Assembly (NCBI RefSeq): GCF_039691755.1
Contig: NZ_CP137552.1
Span: 2,604,001-2,668,000 of the forward strand
Direction of reading: 5' to 3'
DNA from: Halomonas sp. Bachu 37
Lineage (GTDB): Bacteria; Pseudomonadota; Gammaproteobacteria; Pseudomonadales; Halomonadaceae
DNA length: 64,000 nucleotides
In this document: positions 26,549 through 35,642 of the stretch, in pieces
Layout: every line of letters begins with the position of its first letter
Numbering within the stretch: the stretch's first letter is position 1
The notes under the pieces: model-generated
What the model was told of the DNA's origin: nothing
What the model saw: the letters and a program-made list of their open reading frames with translations, nothing else
Database searches by the model: none
Translations under genes and position numbers: made by a program

Positions 26549-26767
26549 ATGGATACGGGAACCTTTCGCGGTCTCATTACGCTGGTCTTGATCATCGCTT
26601 TTCTGGGCATCACCTGGTGGGCCTATTCCAAGCGACGCAAGCCGGACTTCGATGAAGCGGCCGAGCTGCCTTTTGCCGATGATGATGAGCTACCGCACCG
26701 TGACAATACCGCCTCACAAGACGATGAGGCGGAGTCCCGCAAAGACAGGGGAGACAAAAACGCATGA
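26549..26767 (+). CDS. ccoQ: cbb3-type oxidase subunit CcoQ
   Basis: A 72-residue single-helix protein (GLITLVLIIAFLGITWWAYSKRRKPDFDEAAELPF), typical of CcoQ/FixQ, with a hydrophilic acidic tail. It stabilises the oxidase in other bacteria. Its stop overlaps the ccoP start by 4 bases (ATGA). Confidence 0.93.
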   Translation: MDTGTFRGLITLVLIIAFLGITWWAYSKRRKPDFDEAAELPFADDDELPHRDNTASQDDEAESRKDRGDKNA

Positions 26768-27693
26768 ACAATCTCTGGGATGACTCCCTACCCGGCTTCT
26801 GGAGTGCCTGGATCATCATCATCACGCTGGGCACGATCGCCTTCAGCGCATGGATCCTGTTCGCCAACCGCCGCACTGACAAGACACCGGATGCCGAAGG
26901 CAATGTGGAAACCACAGGGCACGCAGCAGATGGAATCGAAGAGTACGACAACGCATTGCCCAAGTGGTGGTTCCAGCTGTTTGTTGCCACTATCGTTTTC
27001 TCGCTAGGTTACCTGGTGCTGTACCCGGGGCTGGGCAACTTCGCTGGAGTGCTGGGCTGGACCCAGGAAGGCCAGTGGGAAGAAGAAGTGGCAAGAGCCG
27101 AGGAACGCTTCACGCCGATTTTCGCTCAGTACGAAGAAGTTCCCATCCCCGAGCTGGCGCAGGATCCCGAAGCAATGCAGGTGGCCGAACGCATTTATCA
27201 AAATAACTGCGCCGTCTGTCATGGCTCCAATGCTCAGGGTGGCTACGGATTTCCTGACCTGACCGATGATGACTGGCTGTACGGCGGAGAGCCGGACAAC
27301 ATTCTGACCACGCTTCACAATGGGCGTAACGGCTTGATGCCTTCATGGCAACAACTGGGGGAGAGAAATATCGAGAACCTGACGCAATTCGTTCTCTCTC
27401 TATCCGACCTGGAGCACGACGCCGAACTCGCCAGCCAGGGAGAGTCGACCTTTGGCTCGGTGTGTGCCGCATGCCATGGCCCAAGCGGCACCGGCAACCA
27501 GGCTCTCGGCGCACCCAACCTGACCAACGATACCTGGCTGTATCTGGCGCCGGGTCAGGAAGTAGCGGACTCGGTACGCCAGACGCTGCGTAACGGCCGT
27601 AACGGTCATATGCCGGCACAAGCCTCTTACATCGGTGAAGAGCGTGTACACCTGGTTGCGGCCTACGTTTACAGCCTTCGCCTACGCGATTGA
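26764..27693 (+). CDS. ccoP: cbb3-type cytochrome c oxidase diheme subunit III
   Basis: A 309-residue diheme cytochrome c subunit. It has two N-terminal hydrophobic segments, then two cytochrome c domains with heme sites CAVCH (SNAQGGYGFPDLTDDDWLYG follows) and CAACH (GPSGTGNQALGAPNLTN follows). It accepts electrons from soluble or membrane cytochromes c. The operon appears to end at the hairpin 27714-27744. Confidence 0.97.
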   Translation: MNNLWDDSLPGFWSAWIIIITLGTIAFSAWILFANRRTDKTPDAEGNVETTGHAADGIEEYDNALPKWWFQLFVATIVFSLGYLVLYPGLGNFAGVLGWTQEGQWEEEVARAEERFTPIFAQYEEVPIPELAQDPEAMQVAERIYQNNCAVCHGSNAQGGYGFPDLTDDDWLYGGEPDNILTTLHNGRNGLMPSWQQLGERNIENLTQFVLSLSDLEHDAELASQGESTFGSVCAACHGPSGTGNQALGAPNLTNDTWLYLAPGQEVADSVRQTLRNGRNGHMPAQASYIGEERVHLVAAYVYSLRLRD

Positions 27694-27713
27694 TTTCCTA
27701 AGCGTTTTACCAT

Positions 27714-27744
27714 GAAAGGGTGCGGCTTCGAGTCGCACCCTTTC
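27714..27744 (+). terminator. terminator after ccoNOQP
   Basis: An 11-bp perfect stem GAAAGGGTGCG/CGCACCCTTTC with a 9-base loop, followed by TTG. It lies 20 bases after the ccoP stop and separates ccoNOQP from ccoGHIS. Confidence 0.75.
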
Positions 27745-27821
27745 TTGTAGGCGACCATGGGTGGATACAATAGCGGCCTATCCCCTGCAGTTCATCTGCC
27801 CTTCAGAGTTACGACACTGCC

Positions 27822-29252
27822 ATGGAAAAAATACCCAGCCAAGATGTAACACCGGATCCGGTGGGCCATCATATGCCCCAGGGTCAGAGCGTCACGCAGG
27901 AAATGTATGCCAAACGGCAGCATATCTACGTGCGCGAGATCAAAGGTTTCTTCCAGAAAATTCGCCGCAGTGCCAACTGGGTCTTGATGATGGCTTTTTT
28001 CCTTCTCCCCTGGATTCAGTGGGGGGGGCGGCCGCTCATCTGGTTCGACTTGCCAAGCCGGGAATTCCATCTCTTTGCCAGCACTTTCTATCCGCAGGAG
28101 TTCATCCTGCTTTCCTGGTTACTGATCATTTGCGCCTTCGGCCTGTTTTTCATTACCGTTTTTGCCGGGCGTGTCTGGTGCGGCTATACCTGTCCGCAGA
28201 GCGTATGGACCTATCTGTTCATCTGGGTGGAACATCGCATCGAAGGCCCGCGCAACAAGCGCATCAGGCTCGATAAACAGCCAATGAGCCGTGAGAAGGC
28301 CTGGCGCAAGACTGCCAAGCATTCCATCTGGCTGCTGATCGCGCTGGCTACAGGTCTTACCTTTGTCGGTTACTTCACTCCCATACGACAACTGGTCGTG
28401 GAGTTGCCTACGCTGGAAGCTCACGGATGGTCGTATTTCTGGGTCGGGTTCTTCCTGGTCTTCACCTACTTGAATGCCGGGTGGCTACGCGAGCAAGTGT
28501 GCATCTATATGTGCCCGTACGCCCGTTTCCAGTCGGTAATGTTCGACCGTGACACGCTGATCGTTTCCTATGACGCAGCGCGGGGGGAACAACGGGGCGC
28601 ACGTAAGCGCGGCATCGATCCCAAGGAAAAAGGGTTGGGGGATTGCATCGACTGCGAACTTTGCGTACAGGTCTGTCCCACCGGCATCGATATCCGCGAT
28701 GGGCTGCAGTATGAGTGCATTACCTGCGCTGCCTGTATCGATGCCTGCGATAGCGTCATGGACAAGATGGGCTATCCTCGCGGCCTTATACGCTATACCA
28801 CCGAAAATGCCTTGGAGGGCAAGAAGACCCATATCCTGCGGCCACGGCTACTTGGCTATCTTGCCGCCTTGATCGCCATGGTCGGATTGTTTGCCTGGGC
28901 GGTTAGCGACCGGCTGCCACTGGATGTCGATGTGGAACGCGAGCGCACCCAGTTGTATCAAATGACCCGCGACGGACGCATCAGCAATGTCTACACATTG
29001 AACGTACGTAACCTGGACGACCGCGACCATACCTATGAACTGGATGTCACGGGCCTCCCGGGGCTTGCCATGGATCGTCAGTCACTTACGGTGGCCGCCG
29101 GTGAATCGCGCTTGCTGATCATCGATATCAGCGCCGACCAGGAAGTCATCGAACAGCCCAGCCATTCGCTGACGCTGCATGTCATGTCGCAACAAGACGA
29201 TAATATACGCCTGGAGCGTGACATACGCTTTCTTGGTAATCTCAGGAGATAA
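27822..29252 (+). CDS. ccoG: cytochrome oxidase accessory protein CcoG (FixG/RdxA)
   Basis: A 476-residue membrane protein with about five helices, a CGYTCPQSVW segment, and two 4Fe-4S motifs (CIDCELCVQVCPTG and CITCAACIDACDSVM). A FixG-type Ig-like domain lies at the C-terminus. Homologues act as cupric reductases in cbb3 oxidase assembly. It opens the ccoGHIS group; ccoH starts 2 bases after its stop. Confidence 0.95.
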   Translation: MEKIPSQDVTPDPVGHHMPQGQSVTQEMYAKRQHIYVREIKGFFQKIRRSANWVLMMAFFLLPWIQWGGRPLIWFDLPSREFHLFASTFYPQEFILLSWLLIICAFGLFFITVFAGRVWCGYTCPQSVWTYLFIWVEHRIEGPRNKRIRLDKQPMSREKAWRKTAKHSIWLLIALATGLTFVGYFTPIRQLVVELPTLEAHGWSYFWVGFFLVFTYLNAGWLREQVCIYMCPYARFQSVMFDRDTLIVSYDAARGEQRGARKRGIDPKEKGLGDCIDCELCVQVCPTGIDIRDGLQYECITCAACIDACDSVMDKMGYPRGLIRYTTENALEGKKTHILRPRLLGYLAALIAMVGLFAWAVSDRLPLDVDVERERTQLYQMTRDGRISNVYTLNVRNLDDRDHTYELDVTGLPGLAMDRQSLTVAAGESRLLIIDISADQEVIEQPSHSLTLHVMSQQDDNIRLERDIRFLGNLRR

Positions 29253-29254
29253 GC

Positions 29255-29767
29255 ATGGCCCCGACTACTTCCGACGTACCTCCCTGGTACAAGCAGTTCT
29301 GGCCCTGGTTTCTAATCGGACTGCTGTTCTCGTCGATCGCATTCAGTACGCTGTATCTGGTGATGTCGATTAAATTTTACGATGGCTCGGTGCAACAGGA
29401 CTACTACAAGGATGGCCTGGCTATCAACGAGCAGTTGGCCAAGCAGGAGCATGCCCAGACCCTGAGTCTGGCAGCCTCCCTGCTGGTAGATTCACGTACC
29501 GGGGATATCGTCGTCGACCTGGAAGGCGAGCGTCGCCCCGACCAGCTCCATCTATCGCTTATCTTTCCCACGGCTGGCGGCCGTGATCGGTCATTGGTGC
29601 TCGATCATCTCCATGGCGGTCGTTACGTCACGGTCATTGACGAGCCCCTGCGTCATCGCTGGTATCTGCAGCTGCAACCGTCAGCAGGGCGCGATGCTGA
29701 ATGGCGCCTTACCGGTGAAGCCACCTTCCCCAGCGAGGAGACCATCGACTTGACGCCGGGACTCTAG
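29255..29767 (+). CDS. ccoH: FixH family protein CcoH
   Basis: A 170-residue membrane-anchored protein: one N-terminal helix after PPWYKQFWPWFLIGLLF, then DGSVQQDYYKDGLAINEQLAKQEHAQ, a CcoH signature, and a periplasmic beta-rich domain. It is needed for stable cbb3 oxidase assembly in other bacteria. It lies directly between ccoG and ccoI. Confidence 0.92.
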   Translation: MAPTTSDVPPWYKQFWPWFLIGLLFSSIAFSTLYLVMSIKFYDGSVQQDYYKDGLAINEQLAKQEHAQTLSLAASLLVDSRTGDIVVDLEGERRPDQLHLSLIFPTAGGRDRSLVLDHLHGGRYVTVIDEPLRHRWYLQLQPSAGRDAEWRLTGEATFPSEETIDLTPGL

Positions 29768-29839
29768 GGGCTGTTGATATTTTCTTCACGGCCGCGCTTC
29801 GTCGAACGTCAACAGCTTCCATCCACTCGACAGGTATCC

Positions 29840-32314
29840 ATGAACGCTCAGGCTCCTTCTGCACAAGACATTACGGCATGTTATCACTGCGGTAATCCGG
29901 TGCCTGCGGCGCCAACCTGGACCATTACCCTGGACGAGCAGACTCATCCACTTTGCTGCCCGGGTTGTGAAGCGGTGGCCCACGCCATCGTCGATGGCGG
30001 CCTGGAGAGCTATTACCGATTTCGTACGGAGCTTCCCGAACGGCCCGATGACCGTCAGGCGGCCCGGGCGGAAACATGGAGTGTCTTCGACGATCCCGGC
30101 CTTCAACAGGAGTTCGTCCACCCCGAAGCGGATCGCGATACCGTCGCGATTACCCTGGCCGTGGAAGGCATTACCTGCGCGGCCTGTGCCTGGCTGATCG
30201 AGCACCGCCTGAACGCTTTGCCGGGGGTGGCTTCGAGTGCGGTCAACCTGACGCATCACCGGGTCCGGATCAGCTGGGACCCTCGAGAAATCAAATTATC
30301 GCAGCTGCTCGCGGAAATGGCGGGGATCGGCTACCACTCACAGCCTTACGAACCGGATCAGGCGCAAGCAAGGCTGCAATACGAGGAGCGGATGAATGTC
30401 CGCCGCCTGATCATCGCCGCCGTGGGCATGATGCAGGTCATGATGTTCTCGATACCCATCTACGTTGCCGCACCGGGCGAGATCAGTGCCGACTTTTATG
30501 CGCTTTTTCACTGGCTCTCATTTGCGCTGGCGACACCGGTGGTGTTTTTCTCCGCCATGCCCTTTTTCCGCAATGCCCTGCGCGATCTGAAAACACGCGT
30601 GCTGGGTATGGACGTACCGGTTTCCCTGGCCATCGGGGGTGCCTATGTCGCCAGTGGCTACGCCGTGATAAGCGGCCAGGGGGACGTCTATTTCGACTCG
30701 GTCGCCATGTTCACCTTCTTCCTGCTTTTCGGGCGTTACGTGGAGGCTCGAGCGAGGCGGCGCAGCGGACATAGCGGCAACGCCCTCGCCGGTGCCCTGC
30801 CGCTTTCCGCCATCTCGCTGGACGAGCATGGCAATGAGCGCATCCTGCCGGCATCCGAGCTTCAGGCGGGTGATCTCATTCTGATAAAACCGGGGCACAA
30901 CGTCCCCGCCGATGGCATCATCGAGCAAGGGGAGTCCAGCCTCGACGAGTCCATGCTGACAGGTGAGTACCTGCCAGTAACCCGGCGGGTCGGTGAAGGT
31001 GTGATCGGGGGAAGCCAGAACATGGAGAGCCCCCTTACCGTGCGGGTTACCCATGCTGGCCGGGATGCCCGGGTCGCCGGGATCGTCGATCTTACCGATC
31101 GCGCCTTCGCCAGCCGGCCACGCCTGGCGCAACTGGCGGCTCGAATGGCACATCTTTTCGTGCTTCGACTGCTCGTTGTCACTCTCGGGGTGGCCGCGAT
31201 CTGGTGGTTCATCGATCCATCACGCGTGTTGTGGATCACCCTTTCGGTACTGGTCGTGACCTGTCCTTGTGCCCTCGCCCTGGCCACACCCACCGCGCTG
31301 ACCGCCGGTCATGGGCAACTGCGCCGCCGCGGTGTGCTGATCACGCGGGCCGACGCCATGGAAACTCTCTCCCAGCTTGACCGCGTCATCTTCGACAAGA
31401 CCGGCACCTTGACCCGCGGCGAGATGCAGCTGGTCCATACTCAACCTTTGGGAGATATTGATTCTTCACGTGCCTGCACCATCGCGGCAGCGCTGGAAGC
31501 TCATTCGGAGCACCCCATTGCCCGCGCCTTCCGCCCCTTCCGTGATGCCACGCTACAAGCTCGCGATGTAATGAGCCATACCGGCCACGGTATTGAGGGC
31601 GACATGAACGGTGCTCGTTGGCGCTTGGGCAAACCGCAATTTGCCGCTCCGTCTCACTCGCTTGAGCCGCCCGACGAAGGTTACTGGCTGCTGCTCGCGA
31701 AAGAGGGAGAACCATGCGCCTGGTTCGGCCTGCACGACGCCATCCGCGAGGATGCCGGCGAGACAGTGGCGGCACTGCAGGCGGCGGGTCTGGAAGTGGA
31801 ACTGCTCTCGGGCGATACCTCCCAGGCAGTGGCAAGCCTCGCCCGGCAACTGGGCATCGCTACATGGCAGTCAGGTACCAGTCCGGAAGGCAAGCTCGAG
31901 CGCATCCAGGCTCTGCAGGCCGCGGGGGAAACCGTGGCCATGATAGGCGATGGCATCAACGATATTCCGGTCCTGGCCGGTGCCGATGTGGCCATTGCCA
32001 TGAACGGCGCGACGGACCTGGCGCGCACCAAGGCCGACGCCGTGCTGCTGAGCCCCCGCTTGATGCGTGTTGCCGATGCCGTGGAAATTTCCCGCGCCAC
32101 CCGACGCGTCATGCGCCAGAACATGGCCTGGTCGGTATGCTACAACTTCTCCGCCCTGCCACTGGCGGCCTTGGGCTTGATACCCCCCTGGGCCGCGGCT
32201 ATCGGCATGTCGTTGAGTTCATTGATCGTGGTGGGCAATGCCCTGCGCCTGTCGCGTTGGCGCAGAAAGGCGACACCGGCGGCTAACCCATTACCCACTC
32301 CGGTGACGTCATGA
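29840..32314 (+). CDS. ccoI: copper-transporting P1B ATPase CcoI
   Basis: An 824-residue copper ATPase that supplies CuB to the cbb3 oxidase. A cysteine-rich N-terminal region (CYHCGNPVP and CCPGCEAVAHAI) comes first, then a heavy-metal domain with GITCAACAWLIE, helices with VTCPCALALATP (the CPC transport motif), the phosphorylation site DKTGTLTRG, and GDGINDIPVLAGADVAIA. The start at ATG 29840 is preferred over a TTG at 29774. The end overlaps ccoS by 4 bases. Confidence 0.95.
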   Translation: MNAQAPSAQDITACYHCGNPVPAAPTWTITLDEQTHPLCCPGCEAVAHAIVDGGLESYYRFRTELPERPDDRQAARAETWSVFDDPGLQQEFVHPEADRDTVAITLAVEGITCAACAWLIEHRLNALPGVASSAVNLTHHRVRISWDPREIKLSQLLAEMAGIGYHSQPYEPDQAQARLQYEERMNVRRLIIAAVGMMQVMMFSIPIYVAAPGEISADFYALFHWLSFALATPVVFFSAMPFFRNALRDLKTRVLGMDVPVSLAIGGAYVASGYAVISGQGDVYFDSVAMFTFFLLFGRYVEARARRRSGHSGNALAGALPLSAISLDEHGNERILPASELQAGDLILIKPGHNVPADGIIEQGESSLDESMLTGEYLPVTRRVGEGVIGGSQNMESPLTVRVTHAGRDARVAGIVDLTDRAFASRPRLAQLAARMAHLFVLRLLVVTLGVAAIWWFIDPSRVLWITLSVLVVTCPCALALATPTALTAGHGQLRRRGVLITRADAMETLSQLDRVIFDKTGTLTRGEMQLVHTQPLGDIDSSRACTIAAALEAHSEHPIARAFRPFRDATLQARDVMSHTGHGIEGDMNGARWRLGKPQFAAPSHSLEPPDEGYWLLLAKEGEPCAWFGLHDAIREDAGETVAALQAAGLEVELLSGDTSQAVASLARQLGIATWQSGTSPEGKLERIQALQAAGETVAMIGDGINDIPVLAGADVAIAMNGATDLARTKADAVLLSPRLMRVADAVEISRATRRVMRQNMAWSVCYNFSALPLAALGLIPPWAAAIGMSLSSLIVVGNALRLSRWRRKATPAANPLPTPVTS

Positions 32315-32541
32315 GCATCCTCTATCTATTGATCCCGCTGTCGCTGATCCTGCTTGGTCTAGCGGTCTGGGCATTTTTCTGGGCAGTTAAAAACGACCAG
32401 TTCGATGACCTGGAAGGCCCGGCACACCGTATCCTGTTCGACGAGGATGAAAATGACCTGACCCCGGAGGAGCGTGCACGGCGCCGCTCCCCACCGCCTG
32501 CGACAAAGGATACGTCGAACGATGAATCCGACCGGAACTGA
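32311..32541 (+). CDS. ccoS: cbb3 oxidase maturation protein CcoS
   Basis: A 76-residue single-helix protein: LLIPLSLILLGLAVWAFFWAVKNDQFDDLEGPAHRILFDED spans the hydrophobic part and the signature NDQFDDLEGPAHRIL. It is required for cofactor insertion in the cbb3 oxidase of other bacteria. It overlaps ccoI by 4 bases and the next gene by 20. Confidence 0.94.
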   Translation: MSILYLLIPLSLILLGLAVWAFFWAVKNDQFDDLEGPAHRILFDEDENDLTPEERARRRSPPPATKDTSNDESDRN

Positions 32542-33223
32542 TCTCCCACCGCTTCTTGCCGCCTTTGTTTTCGGCCTGCTGGGCGGGGCCCACTGCATCG
32601 GCATGTGCGGCGGGATCATGAGCGCCCTGACTTTTGCCGTACCGCCCAGCATGCGTCATCCGGCAAGGCTTTCGGGATTACTGCTGGGCTACAATATCGG
32701 GCGCATCTCGAGCTATATGCTGGCAGGCGCGCTGGTGGCGGGGCTGGGCACGCTCCTGGCATTGTCTCCGCTCGCGGGCCGGATGCTTCAAGGCTTCGCC
32801 GCCGTGATGCTGATTTTGATGGCGCTATATATCGCCGACTGGTGGAAAGGCTTGCTCAAGGTGGAAGCCGTGGGCAAGCGCCTGTGGCGTTACCTGGAGC
32901 CGCTGGGGAGGCGTTTGATTCCGGTGGTCCGCATTCCCCAGGCCGTCATGCTGGGCGCGGTGTGGGGCTGGCTGCCGTGTGGGCTGGTCTATTCCATGCT
33001 CGCCTGGAGCCTGGCGATTGCCGACCCCTGGCAAGGCGCTGCTCTGATGGGGGCTTTCGGCTTAGGCACATTGCCGGCGCTGCTGGTCACCGGCATGGCC
33101 GCTCGACAGTTAAGTGGTCTGATACGGCACCGAGCCACCCGCACCATCGCCGCCCTGAGCATCATTGCATTTGCCTTGTGGCAGTTATGGTCAATCTCCA
33201 CCATCTCTTCTGGCGCGCATTAG
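32522..33223 (+). CDS. sulfite exporter TauE/SafE family membrane protein of the cco cluster
   Basis: A 233-residue membrane protein with about six helices. The motif GGAHCIGMCGGIMSAL near the N-terminus and AVWGWLPCGLVYSMLAWSLA later are typical of the TauE/SafE-annotated, DsbD-like proteins that follow ccoS in many proteobacteria. The paired cysteines may handle copper or thiols during oxidase assembly, but this is not proven. The start at ATG 32522 lies inside ccoS. Confidence 0.88.
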   Translation: MNPTGTDLPPLLAAFVFGLLGGAHCIGMCGGIMSALTFAVPPSMRHPARLSGLLLGYNIGRISSYMLAGALVAGLGTLLALSPLAGRMLQGFAAVMLILMALYIADWWKGLLKVEAVGKRLWRYLEPLGRRLIPVVRIPQAVMLGAVWGWLPCGLVYSMLAWSLAIADPWQGAALMGAFGLGTLPALLVTGMAARQLSGLIRHRATRTIAALSIIAFALWQLWSISTISSGAH

Positions 33224-33239
33224 TGAACACTACGCTTCC

Positions 33240-33281
33240 TTGACCCAGCTCAACCCCTTCATTCAACGGAGGGACTAGCAT
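33240..33281 (+). promoter_or_regulatory. FNR/Anr-like box and -10 of hemN
   Basis: TTGAC-CCAG-CTCAA (33240-33253) matches the FNR/Anr box with one change. Placed at -41.5 it predicts a start at 33288 and a -10 at 33276-33281, where TAGCAT is found. The hemN ATG is 26 bases further on. Confidence 0.55.
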
Positions 33282-33313
33282 CACCGGTATCTTACTGGAT
33301 ACCGGAGCTCTTC

Positions 33314-34732
33314 ATGGCCGCTCAAGCCAACACCGCATGCTCGGCACCAAGCGGAGTCCTGGCCACTCCCGGCTGGGATGAGACGCTACTACGCCGCTAT
33401 GACCAAAATAGCCCTCGTTACACGTCCTATCCCACCGCCCTGTCGTTTCACGAGGGGTTCGGTGAGCATGGCTTCACTGCTGCACTCGAACGGAGCAATG
33501 ACAGCGGCCGCTCCCTGTCGCTTTATCTGCATATCCCATTCTGTCGCAATATCTGCTTCTATTGCGCGCGCAACAAGATCACCACTCAGGCTACCGATCC
33601 GGTGGAGCCCTATGTGTCACGCCTCGATCGGGAGATGGTGCTTACCTCGCGCCATCTGGATTCATCGCGTGCGGTGGAACAACTCCATTGGGGCGGCGGC
33701 ACCCCCACGTTCCTGACATTGAGCCAGATGAGCGATCTGGTAGATCGCCTGGATGCTCGCTTCGGTCTGTCCAGCTCTCCGGACCGCGACTACGCAATCG
33801 AGATCGACCCGCGCGAAGCCGACGTGTTTACCCTGCGCCACATTCAAGCCTTGGGCTTCAATCGCATCAGTCTCGGTGTACAGGATCTCGATACTCGGGT
33901 TCAGCAAGCCATGAACCGGCTCCAGCCCCGCGTGCTGACCGAAACGTTGATGGAAGAGGCCTACCGTCTCGGCTTTCGCTCGCTGAACCTGGACCTGATC
34001 TACGGCTTGCCGTTTCAGACCCGTGACAGCTTTGCCAATACCCTGGAGCAGGTAATTGCGTTGAATCCGGCTCGGCTCTCTGTGTTCAATTACGCGCATA
34101 TGCCCGAGCGCTTCTTCCCTCAACGACGCATCAACAAGGAAGATCTTCCCGGTCCCGAAGAGAAACTGGCCATCCTGCAGACTACCATCGAGATGCTCAC
34201 TCAGGCAGGCTACGTGCATATCGGCATGGATCATTTCGCGCGACCCGATGACAGTCTCGTCACTGCCCAGCGGCAAGGGACGCTCCAGCGCAACTTTCAG
34301 GGCTATTCAAGCCATGCCCAGTGTGACCTGGTCGGCCTGGGCGTCTCGGCTATCAGTCGGGTGGATGATGTCTATGCTCAGAACCCGACTCACCTAGCGG
34401 GCTACGAAGAGGCGTTGGATAACGGGCACCTGGCAACGGCACGCGGGCTGCGCTTGAGCCGTGACGATCTGATTCGTCGCCACGCCATCGAGCGGCTGAT
34501 GTGCGATATGGCGCTGGATCTGGACCAGTTGGGGCAGACGTGGAGTGTCGATGGGGTCGCTTACCTGGCGGATGCGGTGAGCAAACTGGAGGAGGCGGAG
34601 CGGGATGGTCTTGTCAGACGCGACGGGAACCGCTTTACGGCAACTGCCATAGGACGGCTAATGATTCGTCATCTGGCCATGGCGTTCGATACCCATTTGC
34701 AACATGGCCAGTGCTATTCGCGTATCATGTAA
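33314..34732 (+). CDS. hemN: oxygen-independent coproporphyrinogen III oxidase
   Basis: A 472-residue radical-SAM enzyme that makes protoporphyrinogen IX without oxygen; full length compared with E. coli HemN (457). It has the LSLYLHIPFC start of the radical domain, GGGTPTFL, and INRISLGVQDLD-like NRISLGVQDLD. The cluster cysteines C77, C81 and C84 are present (C-x3-C-x2-C). The fourth cysteine of the E. coli motif (two residues after the third) is Arg86 here. The start has a GGAG site. The gene lies between the cco cluster and anr. Confidence 0.93.
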   Translation: MAAQANTACSAPSGVLATPGWDETLLRRYDQNSPRYTSYPTALSFHEGFGEHGFTAALERSNDSGRSLSLYLHIPFCRNICFYCARNKITTQATDPVEPYVSRLDREMVLTSRHLDSSRAVEQLHWGGGTPTFLTLSQMSDLVDRLDARFGLSSSPDRDYAIEIDPREADVFTLRHIQALGFNRISLGVQDLDTRVQQAMNRLQPRVLTETLMEEAYRLGFRSLNLDLIYGLPFQTRDSFANTLEQVIALNPARLSVFNYAHMPERFFPQRRINKEDLPGPEEKLAILQTTIEMLTQAGYVHIGMDHFARPDDSLVTAQRQGTLQRNFQGYSSHAQCDLVGLGVSAISRVDDVYAQNPTHLAGYEEALDNGHLATARGLRLSRDDLIRRHAIERLMCDMALDLDQLGQTWSVDGVAYLADAVSKLEEAERDGLVRRDGNRFTATAIGRLMIRHLAMAFDTHLQHGQCYSRIM

Positions 34733-34851
34733 TTGGCCCGCACCAAGAGACTACGACTTTTTTCATAAACTCAATTAATTAAGCTTGATCAAAATTTTAC
34801 TTCATTTGCGCTACATATCGACACATCAGTGCTTGCCGCCAGCGCTTAATT

Positions 34852-34884
34852 CTCCATAATGGTCGTAACCATCCATTATGGAGG
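34852..34884 (+). promoter_or_regulatory. perfect hairpin over the anr ribosome binding site
   Basis: CTCCATAATGG (34852-34862) pairs perfectly with CCATTATGGAG (34873-34883), an 11-bp stem with a 10-base loop. The right arm contains most of the GGAGG ribosome binding site (34880-34884), which sits 5 bases before the ATG at 34890. In RNA it would hide this site; as DNA it could also be an operator. Confidence 0.55.
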
Positions 34885-34889
34885 AACCC

Positions 34890-35642
34890 ATGCCGGATAC
34901 CATGAGTCGACGGCGAGCCATGTTACATGAGACTCGTTGCCAAACCTGCAGTCTCAGCTCGCTGTGCCTACCGCTGGCCCTCGCAGTGGAAGACATGGGC
35001 CAGTTCGATGCCATCATCCGCCGCCGAGCACCGCTCAAGAAAGGTGAGCCTTTGCTACGCCAGGGAGACGCTTTCACCAGCGTGTTTGCCGTGCGTTCCG
35101 GTAGCCTCAAGCAAGTCACCACCGAAGGTAACGGCAACGACCAGCTCACCAACTTTTTCTTGCCCAGCGAGCTGGTAGGCCTGGACGGCATCGACGAACA
35201 ACATTATCCGGGTAGTGTCATCGCCCTGGAGACCACCACGGTCTGCGAGATTCCTTTCGACAGGCTGGACCTGCTGTCGGAGGAACTTCCCGAGCTTCGC
35301 GGCCAGCTATACCGCAGCATGAGCAAGGAATTGCGCGATGACCGGCGCATGATGCGCCTGCTCTCACGCAAGACCGCCGATCAACGCTTGGCAAGTTTTC
35401 TCACTACTCTGTCCGACCGTTTCCGCCGGCGCGGCTACTCCCCGTACAGCTTCAGGCTATCCATGTCGCGTGCAGACATCGGCAATTACCTGGGCCTGGC
35501 AGTGGAAACTGTCAGCCGCATCCTTAGCCGATTTCAGACCCAGCATGTGGTGGCGGTCTCGGGGCGCGAAGTCAATATTCTGGATATGCCGGCTTTGATT
35601 TCACTAGCTGAGGAAGAACAGCAGGAAATCAGCCCAGGTTAA
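34890..35642 (+). CDS. anr: FNR/Anr family oxygen-sensing transcriptional regulator
   Basis: A 250-residue CRP/FNR regulator. An N-terminal cluster C17-x2-C20-x5-C26 plus C119 provides the four ligands of an oxygen-labile 4Fe-4S cluster. The sensor domain is followed by a helix-turn-helix with [22 protein letters not shown], where E-x3-SR reads TTGAT half sites. An upstream ATG (34878) is in frame, but the one at 34890 has GGAGG at the right spacing. It should activate ccoNOQP and hemN at low oxygen. Its last 14 bases overlap convergent ttcA. Confidence 0.95.
   Translation: MPDTMSRRRAMLHETRCQTCSLSSLCLPLALAVEDMGQFDAIIRRRAPLKKGEPLLRQGDAFTSVFAVRSGSLKQVTTEGNGNDQLTNFFLPSELVGLDGIDEQHYPGSVIALETTTVCEIPFDRLDLLSEELPELRGQLYRSMSKELRDDRRMMRLLSRKTADQRLASFLTTLSDRFRRRGYSPYSFRLSMSRADIGNYLGLAVETVSRILSRFQTQHVVAVSGREVNILDMPALISLAEEEQQEISPG

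Noticed and set aside
34785..34798. TTGATCAAAATTTT considered as an Anr autoregulation box
   Set aside because: Only the first half site fits; the second half has too many mismatches.
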